Source: Melioribacter roseus
Lineage (GTDB): Bacteria; Bacteroidota; Ignavibacteria; Ignavibacteriales; Melioribacteraceae
Assembly (NCBI GenBank): GCA_020724325.1
Contig: DYHC01000023.1
Location: 1 to 5,366 of the forward strand
Reading direction: 5' to 3'
DNA: 5,366 bases
Part shown: piece after piece, positions 1 through 5,366 of the stretch
Layout: the number at the start of each line of letters is the position of its first letter
How positions within the stretch are numbered: position 1 is the stretch's first letter
The notes under the pieces: generated by a model
Seen by the model: the letters and a program-made list of their open reading frames with translations, nothing else
Told to the model about the DNA's origin: nothing
The model's database searches: none
Translations under genes and position numbers: made by a program

Positions 1-31
1 GTTTAAAAGCCAGTTTAAGGCGCTCATAGAG

Positions 32-34
32 TAA
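32..34 (+). other. flgA: In-frame TAA interrupting the apparent flgA reading frame
   Basis: In the flgA frame, bases 2-31 read FKSQFKALIE, then TAA, then YFVSFEKIEFQF. The residues on both sides fit the amphipathic helix and first beta strand that open mature FlgA. One base change (for example to GAA or AAA) would join them. The other two + frames are also closed in the first 34 bases, with stops at 4-6 and 16-18 in frame 1 and 27-29 in frame 3. This may be an assembly or sequencing error at a contig edge, a real nonsense mutation, or the end of a different upstream gene. Confidence 0.5.
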
Positions 35-598
35 TATTTTGTTTCTTTCGAAAAGATCGAATTTCAATTTGCAGAAAACATTAACACCTCTTCAAAAATT
101 GTTATTGATGAAGATAGGGAACCGCGGCTTAGTAAAAACATTTTACTTGTACCTGTCAGGTTAATTTCGAGAAACAAAAATGAGAGCAAATCTTTTATTA
201 CTCTTAAGGTAAAACTTTATAAAACAGTACTAGTGGCGGCTCATGATATTCAAAAAGACGAATTACTTTCACCGGAGCAATTCAAAAAAGAATTAAAGGA
301 AATTTCCCTGGTAAACGGAACAATCTTTAGTGATGAAAATTTTCCTGCGGCTTCCAAAAGTAAAGTTAGAATAAGAGAAAACAGCATACTTGTAAACGAA
401 ATGATGGAAAAAATGCCTGATGTTTTGCCGGATGATAGGTTAATACTTCATGCGGGAAGAAACGGTGTTGATATTACTACAGAAGTTATTTCCAGGGAAA
501 GAGGAAATATTGGGGATATAATCCGTGTCATTTCGGATCAGAGAAAAATTTTTTCTGCAAAAATAATTGATAAGTACAACGTTTTATTAATTGAGTAG
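35..598 (+). CDS. flgA: FlgA, P-ring assembly chaperone (5' end missing or disrupted)
   Basis: FlgA is a periplasmic chaperone that helps FlgI polymerise into the P ring. The open frame gives 187 residues and matches the FlgA layout. An N-terminal beta-rich part (about residues 1-60) is followed by a SAF domain starting near residue 64 with VLVAAHDIQKDELLSPEQF. The C-terminal part carries GNIGDIIRV, the usual Gly-x-x-Gly-Asp-x-Ile stretch of the family, and ends in a short beta strand. There is no ATG, GTG or TTG between 35 and 232. The only conventional start, GTG at 233, would cut into the SAF domain and has no ribosome binding site at a normal distance, so I do not accept it as the true start. 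A signal peptide is expected but not visible. The frame is blocked upstream by TAA at 32-34, although the residues before it still look FlgA-like. Neighbouring flgH and flgI support the name. Family call is fairly sure; gene integrity is uncertain. Confidence 0.8.
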   Translation, partial: YFVSFEKIEFQFAENINTSSKIVIDEDREPRLSKNILLVPVRLISRNKNESKSFITLKVKLYKTVLVAAHDIQKDELLSPEQFKKELKEISLVNGTIFSDENFPAASKSKVRIRENSILVNEMMEKMPDVLPDDRLILHAGRNGVDITTEVISRERGNIGDIIRVISDQRKIFSAKIIDKYNVLLIE

Positions 599-602
599 GT
601 AT

Positions 603-1175
603 ATGAAAAAGCAACTGATAATAACATTAATTCTGATTGCATCGGTAATCTATGCACAGGATATGAGAAGAAATTCTGCGTTCTCATTATTCTCTGATAA
701 TAAAGCTAATCAGAGAGGAGACGCGGTTACTATCATAGTAATGGAATCTTCTCAGGCAACAAATAATGCAGAAACTTCTGCCGGAAGAAGCAGCGATCTT
801 TCATTCGGTCTTTCCGGCGGAGTTGATAAATCCGCACTCCCAAAAGTTGACGTTAATATGAATAGCGGAAATTCATTCAGCGGCTCTGGGTCAACTAAAG
901 CAACAGGTGTAGTAAGAACTAGAATAAGCGCTACTGTAGATTCCGTTCTCGCTAACGGTAATCTTCTTATTAAAGGAAGTAGAAAAATTGTAATTAATGG
1001 CGAAGAACAACTGGTCAATATAAAAGGAATTGTACGTCCGAGCGATATTGGAGCAGATAATTCTGTTTTATCGTATAACATTTCTGATGCAGAAATAAGT
1101 TTTGAAGGAAGCGGAATAATAGACGATTCCCAGAAACCCGGCTGGCTGACAAAATTTTTCCATTGGATTTTTTAG
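603..1175 (+). CDS. flgH: FlgH, flagellar L-ring protein without a lipobox cysteine
   Basis: FlgH forms the L ring, the outer-membrane bushing around the distal rod. The 190-residue product has the family landmarks in order. SLFSDNKANQRGDAVTIIV (about 28-46) corresponds to the conserved 'SLF-D--A---GD-LTI' start. A Ser/Gly-rich low-complexity stretch (about 50-100) follows, then TVDSVLANGNLLIKGSRKI (111-129), KGIVRPSDI (141-149), and the C-terminal PGWLTKFF (179-186). I chose ATG 603 over the in-frame TTG at 591 because it begins a clean signal peptide: Lys-Lys, then a hydrophobic core, ending YAQ near residue 19. It also places AGTAGG (594-599) just upstream, although with only 3 nt of spacing. 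Unlike enterobacterial FlgH, which is a lipoprotein, there is no cysteine at the cleavage site or anywhere else, so signal peptidase I processing is inferred. The gene begins 4 nt after flgA and ends 8 nt before flgI. Confidence 0.93.
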   Translation: MKKQLIITLILIASVIYAQDMRRNSAFSLFSDNKANQRGDAVTIIVMESSQATNNAETSAGRSSDLSFGLSGGVDKSALPKVDVNMNSGNSFSGSGSTKATGVVRTRISATVDSVLANGNLLIKGSRKIVINGEEQLVNIKGIVRPSDIGADNSVLSYNISDAEISFEGSGIIDDSQKPGWLTKFFHWIF

Positions 1176-1183
1176 GTACTAAA

Positions 1184-2281
1184 ATGAAAGATAAAATTTT
1201 ACTTGTTATTCTATTGTTTGTTTTTCTGTTAGATGATCCAAAAGCTCAAAGGATAAAGGATGTTGCATACTTAAGCGGTTCCGGTTCAGAACAGATTATT
1301 GGTTATGGACTTGTTGTTGGTTTAGCCGGAACAGGTGATAGCCATAGATCATCTTTTACAATTCAATCAATTGCAAGTATGCTTAAAAGATTTGGAGTAA
1401 CAGTTCCGCAAACCGATCTTAAAACAAGAAACGCTGCCGCTGTAATTGTAACTGCAACTTTGAATGCCAGCTTAAAAATAGGTGCTGAGTTTGATGTTGT
1501 TGTCTCTTCGATGGGCGATGCTACCAGTCTACAGGGCGGAACATTATTAATTACACCTCTTTCCGGTATTAATGGACGCGTATACGGATTTGCACAAGGT
1601 CCTATCTCTGTAGGCGGATACGATATTAATACGCCAACTGGCAGCCGTGTATCAAGGAATCATTCTCTTGCTGGTAGAATTCCACGCGGCGGTTCTCTTA
1701 AAGAATCAATCACAATCGAACAAAACTCTTTTGAAGAAATTGCCGTTTTACTTAAAGAACCCGATTTAACTACATCAAATAATATTATGCTTGCAATTAA
1801 TGCAAAGTTCGGAGATAATTCTGCAAAGGCAATTGATGCAGCAGAAATTCTAATTGCGGTTCCTGCAGATCGTCAGAATAATATTGTTGCATTTCTTGCC
1901 GAACTTGAAAACCTGGAAATAGAGGTCGATAAGATTGCCAAAGTTGTTCTTAATGAAAGAACCGGAACGGTTGTTGCCGGAAGCAATGTTAAGATTTTAC
2001 CTGTTAGCATTACACACGGCAGTTTGAATATTCAGATCCGGTCTTATCCCATTATATCTCAGCCCAATCCATTTGGAAGAGGTAATACTGTTTTGTTTAA
2101 CAATCTTGTTCCATCGGTATATCAGGATTCAACAAATACAGTTGCAATCCAAGGTGCAACAAATGTTCAGGAAGTTGCAGCAGCGCTAAATTCATTAAAA
2201 GTTTCTCCAAGGGATATTATTTCAATTTTTCAGGCACTTAAAGAAGCTGGAGCATTAGTAGCAGAATTGGTGATAATGTAA
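1184..2281 (+). CDS. flgI: FlgI, flagellar P-ring protein precursor
   Basis: FlgI assembles in the periplasm into the P ring around the rod within the peptidoglycan layer. The 365-residue product is the usual family length and is conserved end to end. Residues 1-22 are a signal peptide (MKDK, then a Leu/Val/Ile/Phe core, ending KAQ). Next come IKDVAYLSGSGSEQIIGYGL (24-43) with GLAGTGDS following, KTRNAAAVIVTATL (80-93), a SMGDATSLQGGTLLITPLSG block (109-128) with YGFAQGPISVGG, then GRIPRGG (164-170). The second half has PADRQNNIVAFLAELENLEI, VLNERTGTVVAGSNVKI, and the C-terminal SPRDIISIFQALKEAGAL. I chose ATG 1184 rather than TTG 1163: it follows TAGGT (1173-1177) at a good distance, does not overlap flgH, and starts directly with the signal peptide. 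The protein has no cysteine, so the disulfide that stabilises E. coli FlgI cannot form here. It ends 1 nt before flgJ. Confidence 0.97.
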   Translation: MKDKILLVILLFVFLLDDPKAQRIKDVAYLSGSGSEQIIGYGLVVGLAGTGDSHRSSFTIQSIASMLKRFGVTVPQTDLKTRNAAAVIVTATLNASLKIGAEFDVVVSSMGDATSLQGGTLLITPLSGINGRVYGFAQGPISVGGYDINTPTGSRVSRNHSLAGRIPRGGSLKESITIEQNSFEEIAVLLKEPDLTTSNNIMLAINAKFGDNSAKAIDAAEILIAVPADRQNNIVAFLAELENLEIEVDKIAKVVLNERTGTVVAGSNVKILPVSITHGSLNIQIRSYPIISQPNPFGRGNTVLFNNLVPSVYQDSTNTVAIQGATNVQEVAAALNSLKVSPRDIISIFQALKEAGALVAELVIM

Positions 2282-2282
2282 C

Positions 2283-3089
2283 ATGAAAGAAATAGCATTA
2301 AAAACCGGAAATACTGATAAGCATCTTTCTCAAATAGCAGAATTAAAATCCCGTTATGATGATAAACAGAAAGCTAAGATTGCAAAAGCTGCAAACGAAT
2401 TCGAAAGTCTTCTTACGGCAATGATGCTTAGATCCATGACGAAAACAACCGGTGGAATGCTTGGTGAAGAAGGTTATGGTAATGATATGTTCGATACAAT
2501 TTTTGAACAACAGATAGCAGTACAAATTTCTAAGAGCAAAAACCTTGGTATTGCAGAAGCTATTTACAAGAAAGTTACCGGCGAAGAGATGAGTAGTGCA
2601 ATAAAAAAATACGATTCAAAACAGGTTGATATTAAAATTGATGCTGCTGCTTTGCCTGCTAAAGTAAAACCAAATAATGAAGCACTAAAACGACTTAATA
2701 GATTTGACGAATTGATAGAAAAAGCATCAGGGGAATTCGGTTTGGATAAGAATTTAATCAAATCTGTAATTATGACCGAATCGGCAGCAAATCATAAAGC
2801 TGTTTCTTCGGCAAAGGCAAAAGGACTGATGCAGTTAATTGATTCTACTGCATCGGATATGGGTGTAAAGAACGTTTTTGACCCTAAACAAAATATTTAT
2901 GGCGGTACTAAATATTTATCTAAAATGCTTCGACAATATAATGGGGATTTAAAACTTGCCCTGGCTGCTTATAATGCCGGTCCACGGAATGTGGAAAAGT
3001 TTAACGGAGTACCGCCGTTTGATGAAACTAAAAATTATATAGCCAAAGTACTTGGGTATTTGAATCATTTTAGGGAGAGCGACTCATGA
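2283..3089 (+). CDS. flgJ: FlgJ, rod-binding protein fused to an SLT lytic transglycosylase
   Basis: FlgJ caps the growing rod in the periplasm and locally opens the peptidoglycan so the rod can pass. The 268-residue product has two domains. The N-terminal rod-binding domain (about 30-98) contains ANEFESLLTAMMLRSM and GYGNDMFDTIFEQQIAVQIS, both typical of FlgJ. A charged linker (about 99-138) follows. The C-terminal domain (about 141-265) is of the SLT/Slt70-like lytic transglycosylase type. Its likely catalytic glutamate is E166 in VIMTESAANHKA; GLMQL (181-185) and LAAYNAGP (227-234) complete the active-site signature. The usual Pro after GLMQL is replaced (GLMQLIDSTA). There is no signal peptide, consistent with export by the flagellar type III system. 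Enterobacterial FlgJ instead carries a GH73 glucosaminidase-type domain. The start lies 1 nt after flgI with only a weak TGGTG (2268-2272) upstream. Its TGA overlaps the flgN ATG. Confidence 0.95.
   Translation: MKEIALKTGNTDKHLSQIAELKSRYDDKQKAKIAKAANEFESLLTAMMLRSMTKTTGGMLGEEGYGNDMFDTIFEQQIAVQISKSKNLGIAEAIYKKVTGEEMSSAIKKYDSKQVDIKIDAAALPAKVKPNNEALKRLNRFDELIEKASGEFGLDKNLIKSVIMTESAANHKAVSSAKAKGLMQLIDSTASDMGVKNVFDPKQNIYGGTKYLSKMLRQYNGDLKLALAAYNAGPRNVEKFNGVPPFDETKNYIAKVLGYLNHFRESDS
3072..3077 (+). promoter_or_regulatory. Strong Shine-Dalgarno site for flgN, inside the flgJ 3' end
   Basis: AGGGAG lies 8 nt before the flgN ATG at 3086 and is the best ribosome binding site in the window; the other starts have weak or absent ones. 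Because flgN overlaps the flgJ stop as ATGA, this site suggests that flgN initiates both by its own binding site and by coupling to flgJ translation. Confidence 0.65.
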
Positions 3090-3538
3090 ATAAGCAAGAT
3101 TTATTACAATCGATAGCCGAACAGGGAAAAAACTTCGACATTCTTTTAAGTATTCTTATCCAGAAAAAAGAAGCTATTGTTGCAGATAACTATAACATGC
3201 TTGTAGAAGCAATCAAGAACGAACAGAAGATTTTGCACAGCATCGATAAAGAAGAAAAAAACAGAAAGGAATTAATTAGGGAGTTTGCAAGGCAAAATTT
3301 AATTACACTTAAAGATTATTCTTTTGACGAACTATATAATTCTCAAAAATCTCTGTTCGGAGTTGAAATCAAAAAGATCGAAAAAATCCGATCGGATGTT
3401 AAAGAAAAAGCTTTGCGTATTGCTCACTTAAATTCTCAGCTTTCTGTACTGGTTGAAGTCTCGCGTAATATTATTAAGGAAAGAATGATTTCAATCCTCG
3501 GAAACGGTAAAAGTAAATTAGTTAATAAACGAGTATAA
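3086..3538 (+). CDS. flgN: FlgN-family export chaperone for FlgK and FlgL
   Basis: FlgN is a cytoplasmic chaperone that binds the C-terminal helices of FlgK and FlgL and delivers them to the flagellar type III export gate. The 150-residue product is almost entirely charged, predicted helical sequence with no signal peptide or membrane segment. The first 70 residues follow the FlgN pattern: a helix with LLSILIQKKEAIVADNYNML (20-39), a second helix with AIKNEQKILHSIDKEEKNRKELI (42-64), then a long helical C-terminal part with LNSQLSVLVEVSRNII (115-130). Size matches the family. The family is poorly conserved, so the name rests partly on position directly before its two clients, flgK and flgL, which is the usual arrangement. 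It overlaps flgJ by 4 nt (ATGA) and ends 1 nt before flgK. The flgM anti-sigma gene, which often sits just before flgN, is absent. Confidence 0.85.
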   Translation: MNKQDLLQSIAEQGKNFDILLSILIQKKEAIVADNYNMLVEAIKNEQKILHSIDKEEKNRKELIREFARQNLITLKDYSFDELYNSQKSLFGVEIKKIEKIRSDVKEKALRIAHLNSQLSVLVEVSRNIIKERMISILGNGKSKLVNKRV

Positions 3539-3539
3539 A

Positions 3540-4934
3540 ATGGGTATCGGTAGGTTATTAGATATATCAGTAAGATCTATGGCAGCATATCAGCGGGCAA
3601 TGGATGTTACTTCGCAGAACATTGCAAATGCCGGTAATCCGGAATACACACGGCAGAAAACAGTATTTGCTACGGAAGAGACACAAGCCGGTATTGGAAT
3701 GGGTGTTAAAATTCAGGATGTACTAAGGATAAAAAATAACCTTCTGGATAATCAGATTCGCAAATACCAATCATCTTTTTCCGAGGCAGAAAAGAGATCC
3801 GAACTATTGCAGCAGATTGAATCTGTTATAGCTGAACCGTCCGAAATTGGACTCAGCTCTTATATGACGGAGTTCTTTAATTCGTGGTCGCAGCTTGCAG
3901 CCAATCCAAATTCTATTCAGCTTAGAACACAGATTATTCAGAAAGCACAAAGATTAAGCGAGCGGTTCTCAGAAATATTCGAGGGATTTGCAAGTGTACA
4001 ATCTATGCTTCAAAGAGAAGCTATTGTTAAAACAAACGAGGTAAATGGATACCTGAAAGAAATTGCAGAAATGAATCATAGAATTTATGAATCCGAAGCA
4101 AAAGGTATTAGGGCAAGCGAATTAAAAGATAAACGGGATTCCATTATTGATAAGCTTAGTGAACTGGTTAATATAACGGTTAATTTTAATGAATTTGGAG
4201 CTGCAATTATTAATGTTGGCGGTGTACAAGGTGCGGATCAAAATGTATCTGCTGAATTCGAAGTTTCTTTCGTAAATAATAAAATGAGGATTGTTTCTAA
4301 GAATGATAAAAATGCAATTGCTCTGCTTAACAGCGGGGAATTATTTACGGCTACTGATCTCTATTCTAATAAAATTCCGGAATATAGAACCGGTTTTGAA
4401 AATCTTGCCAACGCATTTGTAAATAAGGTTAATGAATTTCACATGCAAGGTTTTACTCTCGTCCAGAGCGATTCATCTTCTACAGGAATTCCTTTCTTCG
4501 GAACACTTGATACAAGCGGAAATGTTGTTGATGCATTTGTAAACGGTCAAATAAGGATAAACGATAATATCCTTAATAATCCAAAAAATATTTCAGTCTC
4601 AAGTTCGGCGAATAATGATGGTAATGGTTCAATCGCAAATCTTATAGCTTCAGTCGGCGATTTGAAAATTGCAGAACTTGGTAATCAGTCCATTTTCGAA
4701 ACCTATACCGGTCTGCTTAACACATTTGGTGTAGATAAAGTTGTAAGCGATAACAAAATAGAATCTAACGGACTGGTAATCCAGCAGCTCAAAAATCAAA
4801 AATCATCTTATTCCGGCGTATCGATAGACGAAGAAATGACTAATGTTATAAAATTTCAGAGGTCGTATGAAGCTGCTGCCAAATTAATAAAGGTTGTTAA
4901 TGAAATGATGGAAACAATTATTCAACTGGTGTAA
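3540..4934 (+). CDS. flgK: FlgK (HAP1), hook-filament junction protein
   Basis: FlgK is exported through the flagellum and forms the first junction ring between hook and filament. The 464-residue product has the axial-protein plan. The N-terminal D0 helix (1-40) contains LDISVRSMAAYQRAMDVTSQ and NIANAGNPEYTRQ, a variant of the usual NIANANTPGYSRQ. A long alpha-helical D1 region (about 60-205) includes LKDKRDSIIDKLSELVNITV (195-214). A beta-rich middle has AAIINVGG, then LANAFVNKVNEFHMQGF (289-305) before IPFF (317-320). NISVSSSANNDGNGSIANLI (350-369) follows, and the C-terminal D0 helix is GVSIDEEMTNVIKFQRSYEA (426-445), ending EMMETIIQLV. The protein is shorter than E. coli FlgK (547 residues), and the loss is in the variable middle domains. 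It begins 1 nt after flgN with no clear Shine-Dalgarno, so translation is probably coupled. It has no signal peptide, as expected for type III export. Confidence 0.95.
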   Translation: MGIGRLLDISVRSMAAYQRAMDVTSQNIANAGNPEYTRQKTVFATEETQAGIGMGVKIQDVLRIKNNLLDNQIRKYQSSFSEAEKRSELLQQIESVIAEPSEIGLSSYMTEFFNSWSQLAANPNSIQLRTQIIQKAQRLSERFSEIFEGFASVQSMLQREAIVKTNEVNGYLKEIAEMNHRIYESEAKGIRASELKDKRDSIIDKLSELVNITVNFNEFGAAIINVGGVQGADQNVSAEFEVSFVNNKMRIVSKNDKNAIALLNSGELFTATDLYSNKIPEYRTGFENLANAFVNKVNEFHMQGFTLVQSDSSSTGIPFFGTLDTSGNVVDAFVNGQIRINDNILNNPKNISVSSSANNDGNGSIANLIASVGDLKIAELGNQSIFETYTGLLNTFGVDKVVSDNKIESNGLVIQQLKNQKSSYSGVSIDEEMTNVIKFQRSYEAAAKLIKVVNEMMETIIQLV

Positions 4935-4936
4935 TT

Positions 4937-5366
4937 ATGAGAATAACAGAAAATTTATTATCGGAGCGCTATCTCTATAATCAGAGTAAGATTAACGAGA
5001 AAAAGTTGAAAATACAGAGCCAGATTACCAACAATACTAAACTGGAAAAACTTTCTGATAACGTAGGCGATTCCCTCGAAGCAATTAAACTGAATGCTAA
5101 CATTCGTAAGATCGAAACATTTCAGAAGAACATTACATACGCAAAAGATTATCTGAGTATTACTACAAACTCTATTGAAAATATTGCAGATGAGACCCAG
5201 AAAATTATTAACCAAATTATGCATACAGACAATGCATTAAACAACAATAATCTTGCAACGGTTACACAATCAATTAAATTATCTCTGCGTGCAATTGTAG
5301 ATAGTTTGAACGAGAAAAGAAATGATATGTACCTTTTTGGCGGAACTGACTTTAGCGATTCACCCT
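4937..5366 (+). CDS. flgL: FlgL (HAP3), hook-filament junction protein, cut off by the window end
   Basis: FlgL is the second junction protein, placed between FlgK and the flagellin filament, and belongs to the flagellin superfamily. The first 143 residues are visible and the frame is open to the right edge. MRITENLL at the start matches the typical MRIS/T opening of FlgL. Long helices follow (about 13-133) with the flagellin-like pattern. The conserved turn usually read as SGKRI-x-x-PSDDP is degenerate here (NNTKLEKLSDNVGDSLEA, 32-49). Near the visible end, NEKRNDMYLFGGTDFSDSP (125-143) is the hallmark FlgL 'YLF-G' segment that leads into the variable domain. A full-length family member is commonly about 300 residues or more, so over half is missing. 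It starts 2 nt after flgK, with TGGTG (4927-4931) as a possible weak binding site. The position after flgN-flgK supports the name. Confidence 0.92.
   Translation, partial: MRITENLLSERYLYNQSKINEKKLKIQSQITNNTKLEKLSDNVGDSLEAIKLNANIRKIETFQKNITYAKDYLSITTNSIENIADETQKIINQIMHTDNALNNNNLATVTQSIKLSLRAIVDSLNEKRNDMYLFGGTDFSDSP

Noticed and set aside
1..22. Near-repeat GTTTAA at 1-6 and 13-18
   Set aside because: Only two short copies in AT-rich DNA; nothing suggests CRISPR, an attachment site or an insertion sequence end.
233..598. A short 121-residue gene starting at GTG 233
   Set aside because: The frame continues upstream with FlgA-like sequence to 35, the start would fall within the SAF domain, and AAGG at 206-209 is too far away to act as its binding site.
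591..602. TTG 591 as the flgH start
   Set aside because: It lies inside the end of flgA with no binding site before it and would add four residues in front of a complete signal peptide starting at ATG 603.
752..1081. Minus-strand open frame opposite flgH
   Set aside because: It is the mirror of a well-conserved coding region, with no recognisable domain and no separate start signals.
1163..1183. TTG 1163 as the flgI start
   Set aside because: It overlaps flgH and adds seven residues before a normal signal peptide; ATG 1184 has a better-placed TAGGT.
2343..2761. Two minus-strand open frames opposite flgJ
   Set aside because: Both lie over conserved FlgJ sequence and read as hydrophobic, composition-driven shadows.
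4958..5224. Minus-strand open frame opposite flgL
   Set aside because: It is a Phe/Asn/Ile-rich shadow of the flgL helices, with no family likeness.
1..5366. tRNA, rRNA, CRISPR, mobile element or terminator
   Set aside because: Almost every base from 35 on is coding sequence on one strand, gaps are at most 8 nt, and no hairpin followed by a T-run stands out.

Overview
The window is a dense, single-strand (+) block of late flagellar genes: flgA (5' end missing or broken), flgH, flgI, flgJ, flgN, flgK and the first third of flgL. Together they encode the periplasmic/outer-membrane P and L rings, the rod-associated peptidoglycan hydrolase, the hook-filament junction proteins and their export chaperone. 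Every gene was identified from conserved motifs in the translation. No database search was run.

The presence of both FlgI (P ring) and FlgH (L ring) implies a Gram-negative (diderm) cell. The DNA is AT-rich, Shine-Dalgarno signals are mostly weak, and the two visible signal peptides end in Ala-Gln. That combination is common in the Bacteroidota/Chlorobiota/Ignavibacteriota group. A flagellated member such as an Ignavibacteria-like organism is my best guess, but it is inference with low to moderate confidence.

Layout: 1-34 is sequence at the window edge with stops in all three + frames. 35-598 is the body of flgA with no usable start. flgH is at 603-1175, flgI at 1184-2281, flgJ at 2283-3089, flgN at 3086-3538, flgK at 3540-4934, and flgL runs from 4937 past the right edge. 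Gaps between genes are 4, 8, 1, -4 (overlap), 1 and 2 nt. There is no room for internal terminators or promoters between genes, so this looks like the middle of one operon whose promoter lies upstream and terminator downstream. No stretch of 300 bases lacks a gene.

How the genes work together: FlgA chaperones P-ring assembly from FlgI around the rod, and FlgH forms the L ring in the outer membrane. FlgJ caps the growing rod and opens the peptidoglycan. FlgN keeps FlgK and FlgL soluble for type III export, and those two proteins join hook to filament.

Points that stand out are an apparent in-frame stop in flgA, a FlgH with no lipobox cysteine, a FlgJ whose enzyme domain is an SLT-type lytic transglycosylase instead of the enterobacterial glucosaminidase, no flgM between flgJ and flgN, and no cysteine in any of the seven predicted proteins. 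I found no sign of a previously undescribed system; this is a flagellar operon with lineage-specific variations.
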